A stretch of DNA of 32,532 bases, from positions 6,773-39,304 of the forward strand of contig DHFK01000005.1 of the NCBI GenBank assembly GCA_002400365.1, given 5' to 3'. Positions 1-6,744 of the stretch are shown piece after piece; within the stretch, counting starts at the first letter, position 1, and every line of letters begins with the position of its first letter. The translations under genes were made by a program, and so were the position numbers. The notes under the pieces were generated by a model, which saw nothing but the letters and a program-made list of their open reading frames with translations, was not told where the DNA came from and ran no database searches. This DNA comes from Anaerolineales bacterium UBA4826. Its GTDB lineage: Bacteria > Chloroflexota > Anaerolineae > UBA4142.

Positions 1-312
1 GGCGCGGACGCGCAACTGACGTTCCGCCAGGTCACGCTGCCGCTGATTCTGCCCGCGTTCGTCGCCGGCTTGATCTTTAGTTTCGCGCGTCACATGACCT
101 CGCTCTCCGCGATCATCTTCCTTTCGTCGGCGAAATGGCCCATCCTCACCGCGCTGATTATGAGCGAGGTCGAGCAAGGCGGCATGAGTCTCGCCGCGGC
201 GTATTCGATGATCCTGATTTTCATCGTCCTCGCGGCAATCGGCGTCATGTACGCGTGGGCGGGGCGCGCCTTCCGCGTCACCGGCGTTGAGACGACGCTG
301 GGCGCGGGGTAA
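1..312 (+). CDS. ABC transporter permease, iron(III)-type, C-terminal part
   Basis: This is the last 103 residues of an integral-membrane ABC permease; the gene starts outside the window. The reading frame is open from base 1 and ends at TAA 310-312. The first visible residues carry the end of an EAA cytoplasmic loop that docks on the ATPase (G-A-D-A-Q-L-T-F-R-Q-V-T-L-P-L-I-L-P). Two hydrophobic spans follow, around residues 18-40 and 65-85. The segment SAIIFLSSAKWPILTALIM resembles the C-terminus of FbpB/AfuB-type ferric-iron permeases. The ATPase gene lies 79 bases downstream on the same strand, so together they form the membrane core of an importer. Iron as the substrate is inferred from family resemblance; thiamine, phosphonate or polyamine importers have similar permeases. 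Confidence 0.8.
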   Translation, partial: GADAQLTFRQVTLPLILPAFVAGLIFSFARHMTSLSAIIFLSSAKWPILTALIMSEVEQGGMSLAAAYSMILIFIVLAAIGVMYAWAGRAFRVTGVETTLGAG

Positions 313-380
313 AGGCAGAAGGATGAGGGATGCAGGATGAATCTGCTTCGCTCCGAATTTCATCCTTCATCCTTTGGATT
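313..380. repeat. Heptad-type inverted repeat after the permease stop
   Basis: Directly after the permease stop the sequence is a run of GGATGA-type units, then a short loop, then TTCATCC-type units in the opposite orientation. GGATGAA at 335-341 pairs with TTCATCC at 359-365, with further matching units on either side. The opening GGCAGAAGGATGA recurs after the last gene of the window (from 32464). It could act as a terminator or mRNA-stabilising hairpin between permease and ATPase, or be a mobile repeat. Confidence 0.7.
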
Positions 381-391
381 ATGGAGTCTTC

Positions 392-1471
392 ATGTATCTC
401 ACTCTCGACCACCTGACCAAAAAGTTTCCCGCCCGCAGCAAACAGGCCGGCGAAGTGACGGCGGTTGACGATGTCTCGCTGGAGATCGAAAAAGGCGAGT
501 TCGTCACGCTGCTCGGTCCGTCCGGCTGCGGCAAGACGACGACGCTGCGCCTCATCGCCGGGTTTGAATTCCCAACCTCCGGGCGTATCATACTGGCTGG
601 TCAACGCCTAGACGACGTACCGCCCAACCGCCGCGATATGGCGATGGTGTTTCAGAGTTACGCGATCTTTCCGCACCTCAACGTCTTGGAGAACATCACG
701 TACGGCCTCAGGATCAAGAAACTCGCGGCCGCCGAGATTCGGCGCAAGGCGGACGAGGTGATGAAACTGACGCAGTTGACCGGGCTGGAAGACCGCGCGC
801 CGAATCAACTCTCCGGCGGGCAGCAGCAGCGCGTTGCGCTGGCGCGCGCGCTCGTCGTCGAGCCAAAGGTGCTGCTGTTTGACGAGCCATTGTCAAATCT
901 CGACGCCAAGTTGCGCGAAGAAATGAGATTCGAGATTAGAGATTTGCAAAAGAGATTGGGCATCACCGCGATCTACGTGACGCACGCGCAGGAAGAAGCG
1001 CTCGTCATGTCCGACCGCATCGCGATCATTCATCAGGGCAAGTTGGCGCAACTAGGCACGCCGGAGGAAATTTACGAGCGTCCGCGCTCGCGTTTTGTCG
1101 CGGACTTTATCGGCTTGTCGGATTTCATCTCCGCGCGCGTCGAGTCGTTTGACGAACGCGCCGCGCAAGTCTCCGCGGCGAACGCGGTCTTTTCTGTCCC
1201 AACGACGGCTGGACTTGCCACGGGACAATCCATTCTGCTCCACATCCGCCCGTATGACATCGAGTTTGTGGATTTCCGGGCGGACAAGAACGTGCTCGCC
1301 GGCACCGTCAAGCAGGCGACGTACTTGGGCAACATCGTAGATTATCGCGTGGCGATCAGCGAGCACCTGGACCTGCGCGTACAGTCGGACACCTTCCATC
1401 GCTACGCGCCGGGCGACCGCGTGCGGCTGCATTTGCCAACGGAGCGGTGCCATTTGATCGCGGAGGAGTGA
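392..1471 (+). CDS. ABC transporter ATP-binding protein (FbpC/PotA-like)
   Basis: Cytoplasmic ATPase of 359 residues that powers the importer whose permease lies just upstream. All nucleotide-binding motifs are intact: Walker A GPSGCGKT (residues 42-49), Q-loop FQSYAIFPH (about 87-95), signature LSGGQQQR (140-147), Walker B VLLFDEP (160-166) and switch His198 in YVTHAQEEAL. The C-terminal third, after about residue 235, is the TOBE-type regulatory region of the CUT1/MOI/FbpC-PotA group. The start is ATG 392, preceded by GGAG at 383-386; an in-frame TTG at 374 has no ribosome-binding site. Whether the substrate is iron, polyamine or sugar cannot be decided from the ATPase. The permease favours iron. 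Confidence 0.9.
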   Translation: MYLTLDHLTKKFPARSKQAGEVTAVDDVSLEIEKGEFVTLLGPSGCGKTTTLRLIAGFEFPTSGRIILAGQRLDDVPPNRRDMAMVFQSYAIFPHLNVLENITYGLRIKKLAAAEIRRKADEVMKLTQLTGLEDRAPNQLSGGQQQRVALARALVVEPKVLLFDEPLSNLDAKLREEMRFEIRDLQKRLGITAIYVTHAQEEALVMSDRIAIIHQGKLAQLGTPEEIYERPRSRFVADFIGLSDFISARVESFDERAAQVSAANAVFSVPTTAGLATGQSILLHIRPYDIEFVDFRADKNVLAGTVKQATYLGNIVDYRVAISEHLDLRVQSDTFHRYAPGDRVRLHLPTERCHLIAEE

Positions 1472-1487
1472 TGCGCTAACCATCGTT

Positions 1488-1516
1488 TTGACAAGCCGAA
1501 AGGTTCGTGGTACAGT
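1488..1516 (+). promoter_or_regulatory. Sigma-70-type promoter for the cohesin/dockerin genes
   Basis: TTGACA at 1488-1493 is a perfect -35 box. It is followed by a 17-base spacer and TACAGT (1511-1516), which matches four of six -10 bases. Transcription would begin near 1523, leaving a leader of about 240 bases before the ATG at 1766. Confidence 0.75.
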
Positions 1517-1522
1517 TTGACT

Positions 1523-1765
1523 GTAAATTTATCCGTGTCCCTGGAAGATCCGCTATTTGGCAAAGACCGGAGGCGCCGGATGATCGGTGATTGCGTGCGC
1601 GGTGGAGAGGGGAGATATTTTCCACACCTGCTGCTCGGCGTGTGTATTGAACGCGTCGGCAGCAGGTGTTGTCTTTATTAGCAGCGGAGCCAGGGATCGC
1701 GATGCGACTCATTTCATCCGGTTTGAATTTGACTGAGCGATTCTTCGCCCGCAGGAGGAGCAAAA
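1523..1765 (+). promoter_or_regulatory. Long 5' leader with an 11-bp hairpin
   Basis: Between the promoter and the ATG lies an untranslated leader. It holds a perfect 11-bp stem, ACACCTGCTGC (1624-1634) with GCAGCAGGTGT (1659-1669), enclosing a 24-base loop that can itself form a small GCGT/ACGC stem. A T-rich stretch (TGTCTTTATTA) follows the stem, so it could be an attenuator or terminator. No known riboswitch class was recognised. AGGAGG at 1753-1758 is the ribosome-binding site for the next gene. Confidence 0.5.
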
Positions 1766-3244
1766 ATGCAAGTCAGTCATGTTCCCAAAATAGCGGGGTT
1801 GTTGACTCTGCTGTTCGCAATTGGCGCACTGGGGGCTGCGCCGCCAGCAGTGGCCCAGGAGCCGCCGCTCGTCTTCCGCCTGGTCAAGGCAGACACACGG
1901 ATTGACCACCCGGACGAGCAGGGCGCCGACTGGCTCAGGTTTAACCTGTCTGTTCCCCAAGCGGATGGCAGTGTGATTGTCACGGCCCTACCCCCAACGG
2001 ATTTCCGGGGCTCAACCTGGCAGGTCTGGCCCAATGAAGGCCGGGCCACTTTCAAAGTCGCACTACGCCCGGGAGGGCCTCCCGCTGGGACTGTGGACGT
2101 GACCTGGACCGTCCCGCCGCCAACATGGTCCTCCGACCAGGACGTGACCTTTGCCTTGACATCTGTCGTCACCAATGGTGACGTCTGGTGGACCGGGGGC
2201 GAACTCTGGGAATACCCGGTGGAACGGTTCCAGCCCTGGACGATCGTGGGAGAGAACCCGTGGGATTTTCTCCAAGTAGCAACTCAGAAGGGGGGAGCCT
2301 CGGTTGATAAGGTGAGGGCATCGGGATCGATCACCCTGCGACCCAAAGGGGGCAAGGCAGGCCCCGAGCGGGCATTTCGTCTTGGGGTCTCCCTATACGT
2401 CGGCGGCAAAGATGCGCCGCAGACCTTCGTTGACTATCACTACGAGTCCATTCCACCCGGCCAAGAGCCGCCATCCCAACCCACAGCGGCTGCGCCGCAA
2501 CCCACGACCGCTGCGCCGCAACCTACACCTGCTGCCCCGCAACCCACGACCGCTGCGTCGCAACCTACACCTGCTGCCCCGCAGCCCCCTACAGGCGGCG
2601 TTCCCGGCACGCCGCTCCCTCTGCCACCTTTCGGGAACCCTGAGCCAGACCCTACCGCGCAACGTATGACGCTGCAAGCCGCGCAGCGGCGCGTCGTCGC
2701 CAACGACCTCGTCCTCATCCCCGTTTGGCTCATCAACGGCGACAACGTCGCCAACATCAATTTCGATCTCGCCTACACCGCCAGCGTCGCACGCCCCGAA
2801 GGGACGATTCAAAAAGGCAACTTGCTCGACAACGCCCTCTTCAGCGTCAATCCTAACGTGAGCGGGATCATTCGCGCCGGCTTTGCGCAGACGAGTGGCG
2901 TCAATGGCACCGGCACCGTGATGTACGTTCCGTTCCGCGCAGTTGGAAAAACGGGCGACCGCACGCGGCTGGACCTGACCGTGACGACGATCAACAATCC
3001 AAGCGGCGCCGTGTTGACGATTGATCGGATTCCGGGTGAGATCGTGATTGTGGGCGCGGGGGACATTGTGCTGGGCGATTGCAATGGCGATGGTCGTCTG
3101 TCGGCGGTGGACGCGGAGTGCGCGCTGGACATGTCGGTGGGTCTGAGGACACCGAATCTGGTGATGGACCTGGACAAGAGCGGCGCTGTGACCTCGCGCG
3201 ACGCGGTGCTGATTTTGCAGGGCATCGTCAGCATCATTCGGTGA
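1766..3244 (+). CDS. Exported cohesin-like/dockerin protein
   Basis: Exported protein of 492 residues. A signal peptide (residues 1-30, cleavage after AVA) is followed by a domain I do not recognise (about 31-228), probably all-beta. Next come a low-complexity linker of PQPT-AAP units (about 230-295), a cohesin-like beta-sandwich (about 295-431) and a C-terminal dockerin type I-like module (about 436-491). The dockerin carries two calcium-loop repeats, DCNGDGRLSAVD and DLDKSGAVTSRD, matching the family D-x-N/D-x-D/S-G pattern. AGGAGG at 1753-1758 fixes the start. The next gene, 15 bases on, is a membrane-anchored cohesin-like protein, so the dockerin may bind it or another cohesin. Codon usage of the first half looks less CGCG-rich than the rest, suggesting domain shuffling. 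Domain calls are by eye; binding is inference. Confidence 0.75.
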   Translation: MQVSHVPKIAGLLTLLFAIGALGAAPPAVAQEPPLVFRLVKADTRIDHPDEQGADWLRFNLSVPQADGSVIVTALPPTDFRGSTWQVWPNEGRATFKVALRPGGPPAGTVDVTWTVPPPTWSSDQDVTFALTSVVTNGDVWWTGGELWEYPVERFQPWTIVGENPWDFLQVATQKGGASVDKVRASGSITLRPKGGKAGPERAFRLGVSLYVGGKDAPQTFVDYHYESIPPGQEPPSQPTAAAPQPTTAAPQPTPAAPQPTTAASQPTPAAPQPPTGGVPGTPLPLPPFGNPEPDPTAQRMTLQAAQRRVVANDLVLIPVWLINGDNVANINFDLAYTASVARPEGTIQKGNLLDNALFSVNPNVSGIIRAGFAQTSGVNGTGTVMYVPFRAVGKTGDRTRLDLTVTTINNPSGAVLTIDRIPGEIVIVGAGDIVLGDCNGDGRLSAVDAECALDMSVGLRTPNLVMDLDKSGAVTSRDAVLILQGIVSIIR

Positions 3245-3259
3245 TGAGGAAGAATCAAG

Positions 3260-3961
3260 ATGCTCAAACGAAACCTGTTCTACTACGCAGCGCTCGTCGG
3301 GCTGGGGATGATTCTGCTGGGACACGTCGCCTATGCCGCGACCGTTACGCTGCGCGTCGGGTCAGTCCAGGCAACTGCGGGCAGCACCGTGGAGGTGCCG
3401 ATCGAGGCAATCGGCGCGCCGGGAATCGGCCCCATGGAAATGGGATTGGCGTACGACCCAGCCGTGCTGACGGCAGAGACGGTGACGCGCGGCGCGCTCT
3501 TGAGCGGCAACGCGCTGATGGAGTTCAACGTCGCCCCGCGCGGACGCGTCGTCATTGCGCTGGTCGCGTCGGATCCCATCAAAGGGGATGGCGCTATCGT
3601 CAACGTCCGTTTCAAAGTGATCGGCAACGCGGGCCAAAGCGCACTGACGCTGCAAGCCGTCAGGGCGTGGGAGCGGGGCAATCAGCGCGAAGTCCTCGTC
3701 AAGACTGAAGCCGGCAAAGTGACGGTTGCCGCAGTCGCCCCAGACTTGTTGCCGGCGCTCCTGTTGGGCGCGGCGTGTCTGCTCGGGCTTGGATTGACAG
3801 GGGGCGGCGGCATTTGGGTGCTGGGGCGGCGCAGGCGTTCCGCGCCTCCGCCACAGCCATACACGGGATTGCCACCGCGACCATCGGAGGCGTTCCCGAC
3901 CGACCTGCCCGAGCGCGGCGCGGCGCCCAAACCACCCAGACCTACCGATTTGCCCCGGTAG
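3260..3961 (+). CDS. Membrane-anchored cohesin-like domain protein
   Basis: Protein of 233 residues. An N-terminal signal sequence (about 1-27) is followed by a cohesin-type domain (about 28-155) with the usual opening TLRVGSVQATAGSTVEVPI and the FKV...G strand near its end. A transmembrane helix (about 162-188) leads to an RRRR stop-transfer cluster and a Pro-rich cytoplasmic tail of about 40 residues. The topology places the cohesin outside the cell, anchored by one helix, as expected for a surface anchoring protein. It lies 15 bases after the cohesin/dockerin gene and was probably transcribed from the same promoter. Cohesin-like domains also occur in proteins unrelated to cellulosomes, so a dockerin-binding role is inferred from the neighbour. 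The start ATG follows GAGGAAGA. Confidence 0.75.
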   Translation: MLKRNLFYYAALVGLGMILLGHVAYAATVTLRVGSVQATAGSTVEVPIEAIGAPGIGPMEMGLAYDPAVLTAETVTRGALLSGNALMEFNVAPRGRVVIALVASDPIKGDGAIVNVRFKVIGNAGQSALTLQAVRAWERGNQREVLVKTEAGKVTVAAVAPDLLPALLLGAACLLGLGLTGGGGIWVLGRRRRSAPPPQPYTGLPPRPSEAFPTDLPERGAAPKPPRPTDLPR

Positions 3962-4024
3962 GCGAATCGTCGCGCCGTTGCATGGTCACGTACGGACGGC
4001 TGTTGCAAAGTCCATTGACACAAT

Positions 4025-5089
4025 ATGCTCCGACGTTTCATCTCACGCCTGACCCTCTCAGCCATTTCCATCGCGCTGCTGCTATCCGCCCTGCCTCTGC
4101 AAGCAGTATCTCATCCTGCGCCCACGAATACCTCGGCGACGATCTACTTGCCGCTCATCGCGCGCAATTGGAACGGGGGCAGCCCCACACTAGGCGGCTG
4201 CCCCATGTTCCCTGCCGACAATGTCTGGAACGCGCGCGTGGACGCGCTGCCGGTTGACAGCAAGTCGAATACGTACATTGATTTCATTGGCGCGGCAAAA
4301 GGTCTGCATCCCGATTTTGGCGGTGGATGGTGGGACGGCGGACCGATCGGCATTCCATACAACCTCGTCCCCGGCACTCAGCCGCTGGTCCCGATCACCT
4401 TCGACTATGCCGACGAGAGCGACCCAGGTCCGTACCCAATCCCGGCGAATCCCCAAATCGAGTGGGGCAGCGATCACCATGTTCTCATCGTGGACACCGG
4501 ACATTGTGTCTTGTACGAGACCTGGGACACGCGCTACAACGGCGGATGGCAAGCCGGCTCGGGCGCGAAATTCGATTTGAACTCGAACGCGCTGCGTCCC
4601 GCGGGCTGGACCTCCGCCGACGCGGCGGGCTTGCCGATTCTCCCCGGCTTGGTGCGCTACGACGAAGTCGCCGCCGGCGAGATCAAGCACGCGATCCGTT
4701 TCACCATTCGCAGCACGAACGGGCAGTCCATCTGGCCCGCGCGCCATCGCACGTCATCGCCTTACAACGTTAACGCGCCGCCGATGGGACAACGCTTTCG
4801 CCTGAAAGCCACGTTCGACCTCTCGACTTTTTCGCCGCCAGCGCAGGTGATTCTCACCGCGTTCAAGCGCTATGGCATCATCATGGCGGATAACGGGAGC
4901 GATTGGTACATCAGCGGCGCGCCGGACGCGCGCTGGGTTGACGACACACTCGTCACAGAGTTCCGGCGCGTCCATGGCTCTGACTTTGAAGCGGTGGACG
5001 AATCGGGGTTGATGGTGAATCCGGATTCGGGGCAGGTACGCCAAGCCAGCCCTTTACCTGTAACCAAACGCCACCGTCTGCGTAGATAG
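4025..5089 (+). CDS. Secreted protein of unknown function with a YLPLIARN motif
   Basis: Exported protein of 354 residues with a clear signal peptide (about 1-28, ALPLQA then VSHP). Residues 38-48 contain IYLPLIARN, a short motif I associate with exported Chloroflexota proteins. The rest is a compact Trp/Gly/Asp-rich domain beginning CPMFPADNVWN and containing HPDFGGGWWDGGPIGIPY, HHVLIVDTGHCVLYETWD and a PARHRTSSPYN segment. I recognise this as the pattern of an uncharacterised secreted family but know no function. The conserved His and Asp residues would suit an enzyme, but that is speculation. The start has no convincing ribosome-binding site. The gene follows the cohesin pair by 63 bases and may belong to the same surface cluster. 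Confidence 0.8.
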   Translation: MLRRFISRLTLSAISIALLLSALPLQAVSHPAPTNTSATIYLPLIARNWNGGSPTLGGCPMFPADNVWNARVDALPVDSKSNTYIDFIGAAKGLHPDFGGGWWDGGPIGIPYNLVPGTQPLVPITFDYADESDPGPYPIPANPQIEWGSDHHVLIVDTGHCVLYETWDTRYNGGWQAGSGAKFDLNSNALRPAGWTSADAAGLPILPGLVRYDEVAAGEIKHAIRFTIRSTNGQSIWPARHRTSSPYNVNAPPMGQRFRLKATFDLSTFSPPAQVILTAFKRYGIIMADNGSDWYISGAPDARWVDDTLVTEFRRVHGSDFEAVDESGLMVNPDSGQVRQASPLPVTKRHRLRR

Positions 5090-5108
5090 AATAGAAAAGG
5101 AGGCTAAC

Positions 5109-5315
5109 ATGGCACGCAGATTGTATCGCAGTAGAAGCGAGAAAATGCTGGGAGGCGTGTGTGGGGGATTAGGCGAACTACTCGACATTGACCCAACCAT
5201 CGTTCGGCTGGTGTTCGTGCTACTCACAGTTTGGGGGGGAGCCGGCATCCTGATTTACATCGTCTTGTGGCTCATCGCGCCGTACAAAGACGAACTCAAG
5301 AACCCGGGTGGCTAA
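5109..5315 (+). CDS. PspC-domain membrane protein
   Basis: Small protein of 68 residues that is entirely a PspC domain. A basic N-terminus (MARRLYRSRSEK) leads into MLGGVCGGLGELLDIDP and then a single transmembrane helix (about 33-57). In proteobacteria PspC takes part in the envelope phage-shock response; free-standing PspC proteins are common elsewhere and their role is less defined. AAAGGAGG ends 7 bases before the ATG, one of the best ribosome-binding sites in the window. A second small membrane protein follows after 3 bases, so the two are probably co-translated. Confidence 0.88.
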   Translation: MARRLYRSRSEKMLGGVCGGLGELLDIDPTIVRLVFVLLTVWGGAGILIYIVLWLIAPYKDELKNPGG

Positions 5316-5318
5316 CCG

Positions 5319-5522
5319 ATGTCAATCCTGTTGTTGCCCTTTCGACTTGTCTGGCGTCTGGTCACGTTCATCTTTGAATTGACCGGACGCCTCCTCGCGA
5401 TCATCCTCGGCATCGTGCTGATGATCGTGGGAGTGCTGATCAGTCTCACCGTCGTCGGCGCGATCATCGGCGTTCCGTTGGCGCTATTCGGCTTTGCGCT
5501 GACGGTGCGTGGGTTGTTTTGA
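5319..5522 (+). CDS. Small hydrophobic membrane protein
   Basis: A 67-residue protein with no recognised family. Nearly the whole chain is hydrophobic, with two likely transmembrane segments (about 22-45 and 46-65) separated by a small Gly/Val turn. It starts 3 bases after the PspC gene and is probably its operon partner, so an envelope role is likely. Its last 59 bases overlap, tail to tail, the 3' end of the MFS gene on the other strand. Confidence 0.65.
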   Translation: MSILLLPFRLVWRLVTFIFELTGRLLAIILGIVLMIVGVLISLTVVGAIIGVPLALFGFALTVRGLF

Positions 5523-6744
5523 GCGCGAACAGCGCAAATCCGCTCAAGCGTATCGCGCCGCTTACAATCAGCGCGCCGCCCAGCCCGATGCTATCCGCAA
5601 GCCAGGTCCCCACGAGCGGCGCAGCGACCATCGAGAGATACTGCACACTCTGCGCCAGCGAGACGAACGTCGCGCTGTACTTGGCTGGAAAGGTTTGCAT
5701 CAACTCGTCGAAGAAGACCAAATCCAACCCCGCCTGAAAAATCCCCGCGAGACCCGCGTACAACGCGATCCATTCGACCTGGCGCGTGAACGCCGTCAGG
5801 ATCGGATACAACCCCAAGCCGAAGGTTGTCCAGAGCAGCACGAATCGTCCACCGCGCACCCGCGATTGCCGCGACCACAAGAAATAGCCGAACAACATGA
5901 TGCCCGTCTGCACCGTGTTGATGATGCCGATCCACGCGTCGGTCGCTTGCACCTCGCGCACATAGTACAAGGGAAACAGCGGCAGCGCGAGCGTCGAGCC
6001 GGAGACATAGACGAATCGTTTCAGCATAAACGACGTGAACGCCGGCTGACCGCGAATCAAATCGGCGAAACCGCGCAAGCGTGCGCGCGCCGATTGCCCC
6101 GGCGTATGCGGCGGCGGTTCGGCGTCGGGCAAGTCAATGTGGCTGGAATAGTAGTAACTGATCAGTCCGCCAATGGAAAGCCCGACAAAAACGATTTGAT
6201 AGTTGATCGGAAAGAGGATGCGATCGAGCATCTGTCCCACGAGCGCGACGGTGAGCGAAGTCGTGAGACCGAGGGTTGACCAGCGCCGGCTCATCAGATC
6301 GTACCGATACTGCGGTCCCGCAACCGCGTTCATCACGACCGAGAACGCGACGTTGACGACGATCTGCGGCAGCGTCGCCAGCGCCCAGATCGCCAGCACC
6401 GTCGGCACGATGTGCTCTTGCGGTACGACGAATGGCACGAGACCGGTGAGCGCGTACGACGAGACGACCATCAAGCGCGCCGCGCTGAACCAGGGCACCA
6501 CCTGGCGGCGGCTCTGCAAAAATCGTCCGACGACAATGGCTAGGAACAAGCCGGTGAACGCCGGCATCGCCGTCAGCAAGCCGACCTGGAAATTCGTCGC
6601 GCCAAGCCGCGCGAGAAAGACCGGGAGAAACGGCGCTGCCGCACTGGCTAGACCGATTCCAATCGCATCAATCTGAACATTCAGAAAATTCTGCCGCTGC
6701 GTCGGCGAGAGATCAAGTTCAGGCGATAACCGAAAGAGTTTCAT
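5464..6744 (-). CDS. MFS transporter (sulfurtransferase/oxidase operon)
   Basis: Integral membrane protein of 426 residues with about 12 hydrophobic spans in two halves joined by a hydrophilic loop around DLPDAEPPPHTPGQSARARLRG (about 204-225). It belongs to the major facilitator superfamily. Its opening is SPTQRQNFLNVQIDAIGIGL and its loop 2-3 region is GRFLQSRRQVVPW. The substrate cannot be told. Its ATG overlaps the stop of the FAD-oxidoreductase gene in an ATGA junction (6741-6744), so it is translationally coupled to it and may move that enzyme's substrate or product. The last 19 codons overlap the small membrane gene on the + strand. Confidence 0.85.
   Translation of the reverse strand: MKLFRLSPELDLSPTQRQNFLNVQIDAIGIGLASAAAPFLPVFLARLGATNFQVGLLTAMPAFTGLFLAIVVGRFLQSRRQVVPWFSAARLMVVSSYALTGLVPFVVPQEHIVPTVLAIWALATLPQIVVNVAFSVVMNAVAGPQYRYDLMSRRWSTLGLTTSLTVALVGQMLDRILFPINYQIVFVGLSIGGLISYYYSSHIDLPDAEPPPHTPGQSARARLRGFADLIRGQPAFTSFMLKRFVYVSGSTLALPLFPLYYVREVQATDAWIGIINTVQTGIMLFGYFLWSRQSRVRGGRFVLLWTTFGLGLYPILTAFTRQVEWIALYAGLAGIFQAGLDLVFFDELMQTFPAKYSATFVSLAQSVQYLSMVAAPLVGTWLADSIGLGGALIVSGAIRLSGFALFALKTTHAPSAQSRIAPTERR

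Noticed and set aside
1545..1600. Possible c-di-GMP (GEMM-I) riboswitch in the cohesin/dockerin leader, from a GGCAAAG followed by a CCGG hairpin
   Set aside because: The second conserved strand (GACGCAAAGCC-like) is missing and the spacing does not fit.
2470..2600. Tandem repeat considered as CRISPR or minisatellite
   Set aside because: The period is set by PQPT-AAP codons in frame; it is a protein linker with no spacers.
2393..3325. 310-codon open frame on the minus strand opposite the cohesin/dockerin gene
   Set aside because: His/Arg/Asp-rich translation with no domains, and wholly opposite a gene with signal peptide and recognisable domains.
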